Source: Brytella acorum (GTDB taxonomy: Bacteria > Pseudomonadota > Alphaproteobacteria > Acetobacterales > Acetobacteraceae). Taken from it: a DNA stretch of 64,000 nt. Where the stretch lies: assembly GCF_029309905.1 (NCBI RefSeq), contig NZ_JARBJP010000005.1, positions 158,825-222,824 of the forward strand. The letters run 5' to 3'. Position numbers and translations under genes: made by a program. The notes under the pieces were generated by a model. It was given only the letters and a program-made list of their open reading frames with translations, was not told where the DNA came from and did not search any database. Of this stretch, positions 18,301 to 26,382 are shown piece by piece (within the stretch, counting starts at the first letter, position 1; the number at the start of each line of letters is the position of its first letter).

Positions 18301-18644
18301 CGCTGCATGCTGAAAAACAGATGGGTTACGCGCCGCGAGACGCGATTCATAAAGCTAGCATCACGCGCTTTCGTCCTATTCTCATGACGACGCTGGCGGC
18401 CGCGTTCGGCGCCGTTCCTCTGGTCATCGGCAGTGGCTATGGTGCGGAAATGCGCCGTCCACTGGGGATTGCCATTATCGGCGGCATGGTCATCAGCCAG
18501 TTGCTGACACTTTATACCACGCCGATCGTCTATCTTTACATGGATGCCATCAGTCGCGGCTGCATGCGGCTATGGCGCAGATTCGTTCCTGAATCCCGCG
18601 CGGCGGAAGATCACGCCGCGCCTGTCGCACTTTCTTCCCGCTGA
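15333..18644 (+). CDS. RND-family (HAE1/MdtB-type) multidrug efflux permease
   Basis: The ~1103-residue protein has the RND layout: TM1 near the N-terminus (RPVMTTLLAISILAAGVL), PLMPVADMPNV, a large periplasmic porter domain, TM2-6 with the relay motif AVGFVVDDAIVVVENI, a second periplasmic loop and TM8-12 with GIVKKNAILVIDFALHAE and FRPILMTTLAAAFGAVPL. Both acidic relay residues (VVDDA) are present, so it should be proton-driven. It forms the inner-membrane part of a tripartite pump, yet no membrane-fusion or TolC gene is next to it. I take ATG 15333; the frame is open to 15303. Export substrate unknown. Confidence 0.93.
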   Translation: MNLCRPFILRPVMTTLLAISILAAGVLCYPLMPVADMPNVGASTIDIRVEEPGASPQQMVTSVISPLERHLTTISGIEEMESDSDNGEGSIRIDFVASRNIDGALRDVQAALRAAHADLPSGTLQSDPTANKIDPTENPVYLLSLQSKTMPIAQLYDIAETRVKPLLAQVSGVGQVEVVGSARPAVRVDLNPYALFKWGIGFEDIRQALASANANTPKGFIDAGGQRLMLASNDQAGKASQYRDLIVGYRTGNYPVRLSDVGYVYDGVQDVNQSGFYNGEQAISLVVHAQPKANKVKIVDSIRQHMTVLRAALPAGIDMSTSMDLSYTIRAALVDTQLTLVISVVLVVGVILLFLRRLRSTLIPAVIVPIALVGTIAVMKLLGFNLDIMSLMALTIAVGFVVDDAIVVVENIARHMEDGMDRMDAALLGSGEIGFTVLSITASLTAVFVPIMFLPGIAGAIFYEFSMTIVAAITISLFLSLTLTPMMCAYLLEVDNGHEKRRPLTARLVRGIDWGLDGITHLYDVTLSWSLRHHVIVFLTLPLSFVVLVGSIYFMPKTAIPAQDISLLVGFVAVDETASFEHLSHRLKQVSDVLLADPAVQGVTSWNESAAEAQMFATLTDKNTRVNDHVVADRIRARLKNIPGLRMSLFSAGEMNGGGGQSRQGTYRYVLRAQDPDALYAYIPKLVAALRKDKTVITNVTSNFEGRGAAAYVMLQRDTEARYLITPQLVGNTLFDAYGQTIASRIHTDISTHSVVMQVAPQYRSTPDVLKSVWVSAAAGTPGGATVSNQIRAKSTTTATLSEAAQLSQQSLRNSIANQITGNGSNGSAVASSSETMVPLSNVATIQMRPTATEISHRDGYVAAAISFDVAAGKSYEDAQKVIEQMIANTQAPIGITGKFSGLAGDTSKMLINELLAFVAAIAAMYIVLGVLYESLIHPLTIMSTLPSAGIGGVLGLWVCGEEFSVIAMIGMILLTGIVKKNAILVIDFALHAEKQMGYAPRDAIHKASITRFRPILMTTLAAAFGAVPLVIGSGYGAEMRRPLGIAIIGGMVISQLLTLYTTPIVYLYMDAISRGCMRLWRRFVPESRAAEDHAAPVALSSR

Positions 18645-18666
18645 ATGGCCCTGTCTGGAACTTCGA

Positions 18667-20634
18667 ATGCTCATGCGCGAACACGTTTTTGCCCTTTTGC
18701 TTCTTGCGGGTGCCTCAGTACCCCTCGCTGCGGCGCAGGCGGCTCCACTCATGCATCTGTTTTCCGAACCCGCACTGTCTTCGGATGGGAGGCATCTGGC
18801 GACGCTTGAGGGCGATGAAAATCCGAAACCCGGCGAGCACGTCATCAAGCATATTGTGCTGCGCGATCTCACGGGCCCAGCGGATGCCGTAACGACCACG
18901 GTCGATACCGGCTGCCCCACCTGCACGCTTTCCGATCTTACATGGAGCCGCGATGGGCAGCACCTGGCGTTCATCATGCGCCAGCCGGGGGACGCGATGC
19001 GTCGGGTCGAGATCGTCGATGTCACCGGAGCGCATCGTCAGGAGCGCCTCGCCTTCAAGGGCTCCTTGCAGGATCTGCGTTTCGGCCCTGATGGCACGCT
19101 CGCCGTGCTCGCCATCGAAAACGCGCGTCGCGATCCAGGCGCGTTGCAGGCAGGTGCGCCGCAAACTGGGGAAATCGATGCGCAGGAAGACGAACAGCGT
19201 ATCGCGACCGTCGTGGATGGCCACCTTGAGTGGCAGTCACCTGCTGATCTCTACGTGTACGAATATGACTGGCGCACGGATGGCCCGTCCGGAAAGGCCA
19301 CCTTTGTTGGAACCGGCGCGGCGGGCAACGGCGACAACAACTGGTGGCTGGCCCATCTTTTCGCGTTCGAAAACGGGCAGTCGCGCTTGCTCTATGCTCC
19401 GCCGATCGATCAGCAGCTCGGCTTGCCGCATGTTTCGCCCGACGGACGTTCCGTCGTGTTTATCGGTGGGCTGATGAGTGACTTCAGCTTCTTCGGTGGC
19501 GATGTGTTCAGTCTTGAGCTCGACACGTCGCATGCAAAGCCACGCAATCTCACGCCGGGACTGCCAGCGACCGTGACAGGACTTTCCTGGTGTGGTTCGA
19601 GGCTTGTCGCGTCGGCGCTCCAGGGCGCGCAAAGCGTGTTTTTCTCAGTAGGGGCTGGCAAGCCCGAGGAGATGGGACGGAGCGACGATCTCATTTCCAC
19701 CGGCGGCGGCGAACCGGGACTGGTCTGTGCGGGCGATCAGAGCGCGGCGGTCAGGCAAAGTTTCACGGTCGCACCGGAACTCGTTGCCGGACCGATTGGG
19801 CGCTGGAAGCCTCTGACCCGCGCCAATGCCGATATGCCCGCCAATGCGCATGCTCGGAGTGTGACCTGGAAAAGTGACGGTTTTACCGTGCAGGGCTGGC
19901 TGTTGACCCCTCTTGAGCGCAAGCCGGGTGTCGAACATGAAGGCAAGGTGCCGCTCGTGACCAAGGTGCATGGCGGCCCGTCCGGCGCCGTAACGCCGCG
20001 CTATCTTGCGACGCGAACCATGAACAAGGAACTGCTTGACGGAGGGTATGACATCTTCATGCCCAGCCCGCGTGGCAGCTATGGACAGGGTGAAGCCTTC
20101 ACACGTGCGAATCGTAAGGATTTTGGCCACGGAGATCTGCGTGACATTCTGCGAGGCGTGGATGCGGTGGAGAAAATCGCTCCCGTGGATGATGGACGCC
20201 TTGGCATCATGGGGTATTCCTATGGTGGCTACATGACGATGTGGACGGTCACCCAGACCAATCGCTTCAAGGCCGCCGTCGCGGGTGGCGGCATCGCGAA
20301 CTGGCAGTCCTATTATGGCCAGAATGGTATTTCCGGCTGGATGCCGCCGTTCTTCGGCGCGACGGTCTATGACGATCCGGCGGTCTATGCAAAGTCGTCC
20401 CCGATCAATTTCATTCGTAACGTCAAGACGCCGACTTTCATTTATGTCGGAGCAAATGATGAGGAATGTCCCCCTGCGCAGAGCCTTGAGTTTTATCGTG
20501 CGCTGAAATTTCTCGGTGTCCCTACGAAGCTCGTGATATATCCGGGCGAGGGCCACGGCATTCGCGATCCTCATCATGATCAGGACTCGAACGAACGCAG
20601 TGTCGCGTGGTTCGACACCTATCTTTCAAAATAA
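18667..20634 (+). CDS. S9-family prolyl-oligopeptidase-like serine peptidase, exported
   Basis: A signal peptide (MLMREHVFALLLLAGASVPLAAAQAAP) starts at ATG 18667; the frame is open further upstream inside the permease gene, but that reading has no signal sequence. Residues ~30-400 form a beta-propeller-like domain with TolB/WD-type repeats (SDLTWSRDGQHLAF, LPHVSPDGRSVVF). The C-terminal alpha/beta hydrolase has the nucleophile elbow MGYSYGGYMTMW, Asp in YVGANDEECPP and His in GEGHGIRDPHH. It is probably a periplasmic aminopeptidase or dipeptidyl peptidase scavenging peptides. It lies 22 nt after the RND stop and could be cotranscribed. Confidence 0.9.
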   Translation: MLMREHVFALLLLAGASVPLAAAQAAPLMHLFSEPALSSDGRHLATLEGDENPKPGEHVIKHIVLRDLTGPADAVTTTVDTGCPTCTLSDLTWSRDGQHLAFIMRQPGDAMRRVEIVDVTGAHRQERLAFKGSLQDLRFGPDGTLAVLAIENARRDPGALQAGAPQTGEIDAQEDEQRIATVVDGHLEWQSPADLYVYEYDWRTDGPSGKATFVGTGAAGNGDNNWWLAHLFAFENGQSRLLYAPPIDQQLGLPHVSPDGRSVVFIGGLMSDFSFFGGDVFSLELDTSHAKPRNLTPGLPATVTGLSWCGSRLVASALQGAQSVFFSVGAGKPEEMGRSDDLISTGGGEPGLVCAGDQSAAVRQSFTVAPELVAGPIGRWKPLTRANADMPANAHARSVTWKSDGFTVQGWLLTPLERKPGVEHEGKVPLVTKVHGGPSGAVTPRYLATRTMNKELLDGGYDIFMPSPRGSYGQGEAFTRANRKDFGHGDLRDILRGVDAVEKIAPVDDGRLGIMGYSYGGYMTMWTVTQTNRFKAAVAGGGIANWQSYYGQNGISGWMPPFFGATVYDDPAVYAKSSPINFIRNVKTPTFIYVGANDEECPPAQSLEFYRALKFLGVPTKLVIYPGEGHGIRDPHHDQDSNERSVAWFDTYLSK

Positions 20635-20641
20635 ACGGTCA

Positions 20642-20669
20642 ACATACGGTCGCGCGAGCGGTCGTATGT
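20642..20669 (+). terminator. Possible terminator hairpin after the S9 peptidase
   Basis: ACATACG and CGTATGT form a 7-bp stem, extended by weak inner pairing, 8 nt after the peptidase stop. No run of T follows, so intrinsic termination is uncertain. Confidence 0.35.
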
Positions 20670-20851
20670 CCAAGTTTGCAATGATATTACAGAAAAATTT
20701 CCTCGAAAGATCGACAAAACTCCTGACGTGAACTCGATAAAATCGAGAACCGGGAATGCTTCTCATGTGGGGTATCATTATCTTTATTTGTTGTTTTCGA
20801 TCCGTATGTGTTAGCCCTCTCCTATCGTGGCATATATAAAGTCTATTATCA

Positions 20852-22285
20852 TTGACGTCTTCCTACGCAGCACTTGATCTTATTCCTGATTTGGTGGGTC
20901 TGTTTCGAGCCGATGGGAGATATGAATTTTTCAATGAAGCTTGGCGAGAGCGCGCCGGGATCTATGCGGAGCATTTCCTGTCATCCCGGTGGATCGAGTG
21001 CCTTCATGAGGCAGACCGGCATGTCGTTCATGAGCTGTTCGCGAAATCCTTTGCTTCTCGCAATGCGTATGATCTCGACATTCGCCTGGTAGAAAATACA
21101 GGCGCGCGCCGCTGGTATCGTCTGCGGTTGCAGCCGGCACCGGAAAGCGCCTGCGAAACGGACCTTTGGCTTTGTATCCTGAGGGATATTCACCAACGCA
21201 AACAACGTGAAATCGACATGGAGCGCAGACTGACGGCCCAGTCGAGCATGCTGGACGCTACCCGGGACTGCATCAAACTGATCTCGACCGATGGCACGCT
21301 GATGCACATGAACAAGGCAGGTTGTGCCGCTTTGAGCGTTAACGAAGCTTCAGGTTTCGGTATGAAGTGGCTGTCTCTTCTGCCGGAAGATATTCATGAG
21401 GCTGGTGAAGAGGCACTTCGGATTGCAGCGAGTGGTCAATCGTCGCGTTTCCCCGGCATGAGCGCAGCCCCGGGGGAAAATGTGCGTCACTGGGACAATA
21501 TGCTGACCCCGTTGCTCAACAGGCGGGGGGAGACCGAGACTATACTATGCGTTTCGCGTGACGTGACGTCTCAGTGGGAAAATGAGCGCCGCATCGAACT
21601 TCTCCTGCAGGAACTCAATCATCGGTCGAAAAATATGCTTTCCGTCGTGCAGGCTCTGATCCGTCGCAGCGTTCCCGATCCGCAGGCGGATTTCGTCGTC
21701 GCACTTGAGCAGCGTCTCGTGTCCATCGCCCGAAGTCAGGATATGCTTGTAAATGGCGAGTGGGTCGGCATGACCGTTTGCGAACTGGTTCGGTCCCAGA
21801 CAACCATCGTTGGCGACGTGCACGAAAAGCGCATTATTGTCAGGGGGGACCCTGGTCTTCGTTTGCGTGCGAATGCGGCTGGAATGCTAGGACTGGCCCT
21901 TCATGAACTGGCTACGAACGCTCTCAAATATGGTGCGCTTTCCAATGATCGCGGCGTGGTCACTATTTCATGGACGCTCATGGATGGCGCAGGAACGGGT
22001 TGTCCGCAGTTCTGCTTGCGTTGGGTTGAGTCGGGCGGTCCGGAAGTGTCGTCCCCGCGTCATCGTGGTTTCGGAACCGCCATTATCGGACGCAATCCGC
22101 TCTCCCGTCATGGTGTGAATGTCACACATGCATTCGAACGAAGCGGTGTACGTTGGGAAGTGAGCGCACCTGTCGCAGATATTTTGGCGATTACTGTACC
22201 GCAGGCATCTGTGGAGACAACAGGCATCCGAGCGGAACAGCCGCTTGCAGACTCAGTATTGGGTTCCTCGTCCGTGCTCCTTTGA
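20852..22285 (+). CDS. PAS-PAS-HWE-family sensor histidine kinase
   Basis: The 477-residue soluble kinase has two PAS-like domains (about 5-120 and 130-245; LIPDLVGLFRADGRYEFFNE and CIKLISTDGTLMHMNKAG). An HWE-type H-box follows, LLQELNHRSKNMLSVVQALI, with the phospho-acceptor His near 257, then an N-box LALHELATNALKYGAL and the RWVESGGP segment giving the W-x-E of the HWE group. Such kinases often serve light/redox sensing or the general stress response in alphaproteobacteria. No response regulator is adjacent. The start is uncertain: no ATG precedes the first PAS and TTG 20852 is the only candidate, without a strong ribosome site. The 217-bp upstream gap holds a CTCGAT-AAA-ATCGAG hairpin at 20733-20747. 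Confidence 0.85.
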   Translation: MTSSYAALDLIPDLVGLFRADGRYEFFNEAWRERAGIYAEHFLSSRWIECLHEADRHVVHELFAKSFASRNAYDLDIRLVENTGARRWYRLRLQPAPESACETDLWLCILRDIHQRKQREIDMERRLTAQSSMLDATRDCIKLISTDGTLMHMNKAGCAALSVNEASGFGMKWLSLLPEDIHEAGEEALRIAASGQSSRFPGMSAAPGENVRHWDNMLTPLLNRRGETETILCVSRDVTSQWENERRIELLLQELNHRSKNMLSVVQALIRRSVPDPQADFVVALEQRLVSIARSQDMLVNGEWVGMTVCELVRSQTTIVGDVHEKRIIVRGDPGLRLRANAAGMLGLALHELATNALKYGALSNDRGVVTISWTLMDGAGTGCPQFCLRWVESGGPEVSSPRHRGFGTAIIGRNPLSRHGVNVTHAFERSGVRWEVSAPVADILAITVPQASVETTGIRAEQPLADSVLGSSSVLL

Positions 22286-22538
22286 GACTGCGCCCGCGCG
22301 CTAGCGAATTAAAACGCGGATAGATATTGTCCGTGTATGGCACTTATTGGCGTCTGTACCGAATATGGCCTTCATAGTCTGATCTGGCTGGTCGATAATC
22401 CCGAACCCGTCCTAAAGTTTCGGCCACGCCCGCAACCATGGTTCGAGTGAGAGCCGTGGTATCCTTAAAGGGTTGATACGCGGATAAAAAGCCTGACGCA
22501 TGCGTGGCCGCTGGTGAGACGTCGCGACAAATTCTTGC

Positions 22539-23708
22539 TTATGTGTCTGAGGACACCAGTCCGCGGAGCCAGGTTTCGCAGCGGCCAAGTTGCTCCAGTG
22601 TGACAAATTCGTCTGCTTTGTGGGCGTGGAGGATCGATCCGGGTCCGCAGACTAACGTCTCGATTCCGGCTTTCTGGAAAAGCCCTGCCTCTGTGCCGTA
22701 AGAAACACATCCGCCATGCATCTTTCCCAGCGAAGAAACAATGGGTATCAGGGCGTCGCAGCGCAGTGTCCGCATGGCGGGAACGTGGGCGCGTCGATGG
22801 AGAACAACATCGGCGTTGCGATCCTCCCGTCGCATATCAGGCAATATTGTCTCCGATATGTAGGTTCTGATGGCGGTTTCGACCGCTTCATCATCGTGGG
22901 TGGGTAAAGTCCGGAAAGCAAAAGTGAAAACACAGCTTTCAGGGACGGTATTGGTTGCGACCCCGCCCTGAATGGTGCCGACGACGAGCGTGCTGAAAGG
23001 AGGATCGAAGGCGAGATCCTGTTTCTCCTCGGAGCGCATGTTCTCGGCGATTTTCTGAAGAAACATGATAAGTCTGGTCGCATAATGGATAGCGTTCACT
23101 CCGTGATCGGGGTCGGCGGAATGACAGGCCTTACCCTGCACATGGCATTCGAACACCCGTGACGCTTTGTGGGATACGACGGGCATCATGTCGGTCGGTT
23201 CGCCGACGATGCAGGCGCGCGGACGATAGCCCCGCGCGACCAGGTCGGAGATCATCGAAGGGGCGCCAAGACAGCCCAGTTCTTCGTCGTAGGACAGGGC
23301 ATAGTGCACAGGGCGAGAGGGGGGCCTTGCTGCAAACGTCTCGGCCAGGGCGATAGCGACACCAAGAAATCCCTTCATGTCACACGCGCCCCGTCCGTAG
23401 AGACGGTCCTGACGGATATCCATCGCGAAAGGATCGGATGACCAGTCCTGTCCGTCCACCGGCACGACATCCGTATGACCCGAGAGGATCAGACCATCCT
23501 TGTGACAGCCTGACCGGCCGGGCAATGTCGCGAAAAGATTGGCTTTGGTCCCGGCCACATTCGTGGTGAGACATACGTCCAAGCCTAATCCCGTGAAATG
23601 TTCGGAAACCTCGTCTATGAGCGCCATATTCGAGTCGGAAGAGATGCTATGGTGCGCAATCAGGCGTTCGATCCACCCGAGTGAGCTTTCTGTTGGCCTG
23701 TCCGCCAT
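22539..23708 (-). CDS. argE: M20-family acetylornithine deacetylase (ArgE type)
   Basis: The ~389-residue zinc hydrolase starts at ATG 23708, preceded by GGGAAG; the longer open frame to 23759 lacks such a site. M20 motifs are complete: LSGHTDVVPVDGQDW (metal His and Asp), YGRGACDMKGFLG, SYDEELGCLG (catalytic Glu plus metal Glu), VGEPTDM and FQKAGIETLVCGPGSI with a late HAHKADEF. The family removes the acetyl group from N-acetylornithine; close homologues act on other N-acyl amino acids. Its neighbours are transport and histidine-catabolism genes, not arginine genes, so a role in N-acyl-amino-acid scavenging is possible. It is separated from the TonB gene by a terminator. Confidence 0.85.
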   Translation of the reverse strand: MADRPTESSLGWIERLIAHHSISSDSNMALIDEVSEHFTGLGLDVCLTTNVAGTKANLFATLPGRSGCHKDGLILSGHTDVVPVDGQDWSSDPFAMDIRQDRLYGRGACDMKGFLGVAIALAETFAARPPSRPVHYALSYDEELGCLGAPSMISDLVARGYRPRACIVGEPTDMMPVVSHKASRVFECHVQGKACHSADPDHGVNAIHYATRLIMFLQKIAENMRSEEKQDLAFDPPFSTLVVGTIQGGVATNTVPESCVFTFAFRTLPTHDDEAVETAIRTYISETILPDMRREDRNADVVLHRRAHVPAMRTLRCDALIPIVSSLGKMHGGCVSYGTEAGLFQKAGIETLVCGPGSILHAHKADEFVTLEQLGRCETWLRGLVSSDT

Positions 23709-23730
23709 ATCTTCCCGGTCTTTCCAACAG

Positions 23731-23756
23731 AAAAGGCATGCCGTCATGGCATGCCT
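23731..23756 (-). terminator. Rho-independent terminator of the TonB-receptor gene
   Basis: A perfect 9-bp stem (AGGCATGCC / GGCATGCCT) with a 5-nt loop is followed, on the minus strand, by TTTT. It lies 24 nt past the receptor stop and before the ArgE start, so ArgE is probably read mainly from its own promoter or by read-through. Confidence 0.8.
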
Positions 23757-23779
23757 CAATATATCGCGGATCGGAAAAA

Positions 23780-26227
23780 TCAGAAATTGGCGCTGATCGA
23801 TCCGAAGAACATGCGCGGCGCGCCGACCAGAAAAGACTGGTAGGCGAGCGCGCCGGTGGCAATGTTCGTCGGGTTGCCGTTCTCACCCATCGTCGCGATG
23901 TAATGCGTGTTTTGCAGGTTGGCGACGCTGAACGAAAGCGTCAGATCCTTGGCGGGTTTCAGATTGTCATGGATTACAGGCAATTTGCTGAGATTATACT
24001 GAATGCCAAGGTTCGAAAGCCAGTAAGACGGCACCTTGACGTCGCCTGTATAGCTGAAATTCCGGCGGCTGTTGTAGCTGGCATCGATATAGGCGGTCAG
24101 GCCTTTCCAGTCATAGGATAGACGGGTTTTGTACATGTAGCGCGGATAGTTGACGATCTGCGCGCCCTTGAGATGATAGATGGTGCCAGCTTCGGTGATG
24201 TTGTTGTCATAGGTTGCGTGATCGTAGCTGAGACTGTTCGTGAACATCAGGTTGCGGATCGGCATGATGGTCAGGGCCGCGTCCACGCCGTTCATGGTGA
24301 CACCGCCGACGTTGGCCACGGTTGAGATCGGGTTGACCGAGGAGCCGGATGTCACCTGTTGCAGACGATTGTTGAAATTGGTGCGATAGCCGTAAAGTGA
24401 CAGGCCGACGCGCTCGCTGGAATAACGATAGCCGACGGCATAAGTCCAGTCCGTTTCGGGCCTGAAAGAGGACTGGCCCGCCTCGAAAGCCGTCTGCGTC
24501 ACCGCGAAAGGCGAGGCGCATAACTTGTAGCCACATTGCGCGTAGGTGTGGACGTTCTCCGAAATATCGAAGAACAGCTCATGATGCTGGAGAAAATGCC
24601 AGTCGGCGCTGATATGCGGCAGGAACGCCTTCGCTGTGGTCAGGCCGACGCCGCTCGCAAGTTGGGTTCCCGCGCCGTAATAGTCTGGATTGGCATAACC
24701 ATTCCCCACGCGCGTTGTGCTCAGGACAGATTTGAAACCGAAATGCAGCGCGAGATGCTCGATCGGATGGTACGTGTCCTGAACGAAGGCCGTGAAGGTA
24801 TTGGTGTTATAATCCTGATTGAAGATCTCGGCGAACGGATGCTTCCAGTAATTCAGCGGATTCGGCAAAGCCGACGTCATTTTTCCATCGACGATATTGG
24901 GCATTTCAAAGTCGTACTGGGGAGAGCGGAAATTATTGTTCTCATACCAGACGCCGCCGCCAAGCTGATTATTCTCGGTATCGTAATGGATGCGTGACAG
25001 GATGCCGAAACGCTGAATGGCGGGGGCTTTTCTCAGCTCCGAAAGAGGAGAACCGTTCGGAGAGGGGTAATAAGGCGTGGTCCATGTCGACTGGTTGGTC
25101 TCGCCATGTCCGTAAGCCGTCGTATCCCACAGGAGGTGATCCGTGAGTTGCAGATGAGCGCGCAGACCACCCATATAATCCTCACTGTTGAGGGTCGCGT
25201 CGTAATAGGCAGAGTCCTCGGGGTCTTCCAGGCCCGCAAACGAGGGTTGGAAAATACCGTTGGCGGCGTCGATGGCCGTCTGGAGGCCGCTCTGCTTGCC
25301 ATTATAGTAGTTCGTGACGTTATAGCCGACTTTCCTGATGACTTCGGGAGAAGCGTCCGGCGTCGAGAACTGGTGTTCGTCCGCCCAGTCGAAATAGGCC
25401 GACAAGAAACTTTCCGCACCGAGAGGCTGGATGAGCTTCGCATTGACCTGCTGGACGAACTGGTCTCCGGTCCCTTTCCAGATCTGGCCGTCCTGGCGGC
25501 TGTAGGAGGTATAGAAGCGCGTGCCGGTCCGGTTCAGGTCGCCGCTGTCGAAGCGCAGGAACGTGTGGTAGTTCGCGTAACTTCCAAAGCCCTGGCTGAT
25601 CGTGCCCCCCAGTTTGTGCAGCGGGTCGCGCGAGACGTAGGCCAGCGATCCGCCGAGATTGCTCGTCGAGGCGACATCTTCGGCGCCCGCCGATTGTGAG
25701 ACGTCGATCCGCGCGACGTTTTCAGATGAAATCGCGAGGAGTGTGTTCAGGCCGTTATAATTTCGCAACGACTGCTCGCCGAGCGGCATGCCGTCGAGCG
25801 TAAAGCCGATCTCCTGCTGTTGAAAACCATGCATGAAGAGCTGCTGCGACCAGATGTCGATGCCCTGTGGTTCGGCCGACTGGAACATGACGCCGGGAAG
25901 TTGCGAAAGCACTTTCAGCGGATTGGTGCCGGCAGGTGCTTGCGATAACAGTTTCTGACTGACCGTCACCAGCGCGCCATGCGTGATGTGAGCCGCTTTG
26001 ACGTCGAAGGTTTCAGACGTCGAGCTCAGGTAAAACGCGGGCTTTTTTTCCGGTAGCGGAGTTTTGGCGGTCACGGCTGTTTTTTTTGTTTCGGTCGGCG
26101 GTGTGGACCGATGCTTGACGGTCCGCGCCTTCACGGGGGTTGCAGTCTGCGCGGAAGCGAGGCCCGTGCCAATCGAAATAAGCATTGTGGAGAACAGACA
26201 CAATTTCGACAGGGGTATCATCCGCAT
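23780..26227 (-). CDS. TonB-dependent outer-membrane receptor
   Basis: The ~815-residue protein starts at ATG 26227 (GGTGGA upstream) with signal peptide LCLFSTMLISIGTGLASAQT, then a Lys/Pro/Thr-rich linker. The plug (about 95-215) contains VLSQLPGVMFQSA, FTLDGMPLGEQ, YNGLNTLLAISSENVARIDV and STSNLGGSLAYVSRDP; a 22-strand barrel with aromatic girdles follows, ending in the outer-membrane signature RMFFGSISANF. It moves a scarce ligand through the outer membrane using TonB energy. It is a clear paralogue of the receptor at 44432. It lies downstream of the NCS1/ABC operon and has a 14-bp palindrome in its promoter region. Ligand unknown. Confidence 0.9.
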   Translation of the reverse strand: MRMIPLSKLCLFSTMLISIGTGLASAQTATPVKARTVKHRSTPPTETKKTAVTAKTPLPEKKPAFYLSSTSETFDVKAAHITHGALVTVSQKLLSQAPAGTNPLKVLSQLPGVMFQSAEPQGIDIWSQQLFMHGFQQQEIGFTLDGMPLGEQSLRNYNGLNTLLAISSENVARIDVSQSAGAEDVASTSNLGGSLAYVSRDPLHKLGGTISQGFGSYANYHTFLRFDSGDLNRTGTRFYTSYSRQDGQIWKGTGDQFVQQVNAKLIQPLGAESFLSAYFDWADEHQFSTPDASPEVIRKVGYNVTNYYNGKQSGLQTAIDAANGIFQPSFAGLEDPEDSAYYDATLNSEDYMGGLRAHLQLTDHLLWDTTAYGHGETNQSTWTTPYYPSPNGSPLSELRKAPAIQRFGILSRIHYDTENNQLGGGVWYENNNFRSPQYDFEMPNIVDGKMTSALPNPLNYWKHPFAEIFNQDYNTNTFTAFVQDTYHPIEHLALHFGFKSVLSTTRVGNGYANPDYYGAGTQLASGVGLTTAKAFLPHISADWHFLQHHELFFDISENVHTYAQCGYKLCASPFAVTQTAFEAGQSSFRPETDWTYAVGYRYSSERVGLSLYGYRTNFNNRLQQVTSGSSVNPISTVANVGGVTMNGVDAALTIMPIRNLMFTNSLSYDHATYDNNITEAGTIYHLKGAQIVNYPRYMYKTRLSYDWKGLTAYIDASYNSRRNFSYTGDVKVPSYWLSNLGIQYNLSKLPVIHDNLKPAKDLTLSFSVANLQNTHYIATMGENGNPTNIATGALAYQSFLVGAPRMFFGSISANF

Positions 26228-26341
26228 GTTTATCCACCCAATAGGCAATGCGCAGGCTGCTTGAGCCTCGCTGTGATGAGACAGTGCCATTTCCTCAAAT
26301 CTGCCGTAACGGCGTCGCTGCTCGTTTCGAGCCTAAAATGT

Positions 26342-26355
26342 CTATACGAGTATAG
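26342..26355. promoter_or_regulatory. 14-bp palindrome upstream of the TonB receptor
   Basis: CTATAC-GA-GTATAG is a perfect inverted repeat, 115 nt before the receptor ATG. The left arm in its context, TGTCTATAC, is identical to the site in front of hutC (40729-40737). A wider GTTTCGA...TCGAAAC pair encloses it. It may be a GntR-type operator, possibly HutC, but it differs from the main CTTGTATATACAAG class. Confidence 0.4.
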
Positions 26356-26382
26356 TCAACGGGATTCGTATCGAAACAGAAA

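Noticed and set aside
22286..22538. Possible small gene between the HWE kinase and ArgE
   Set aside because: The available frames show no domain, signal or ribosome site; I see nothing to annotate.
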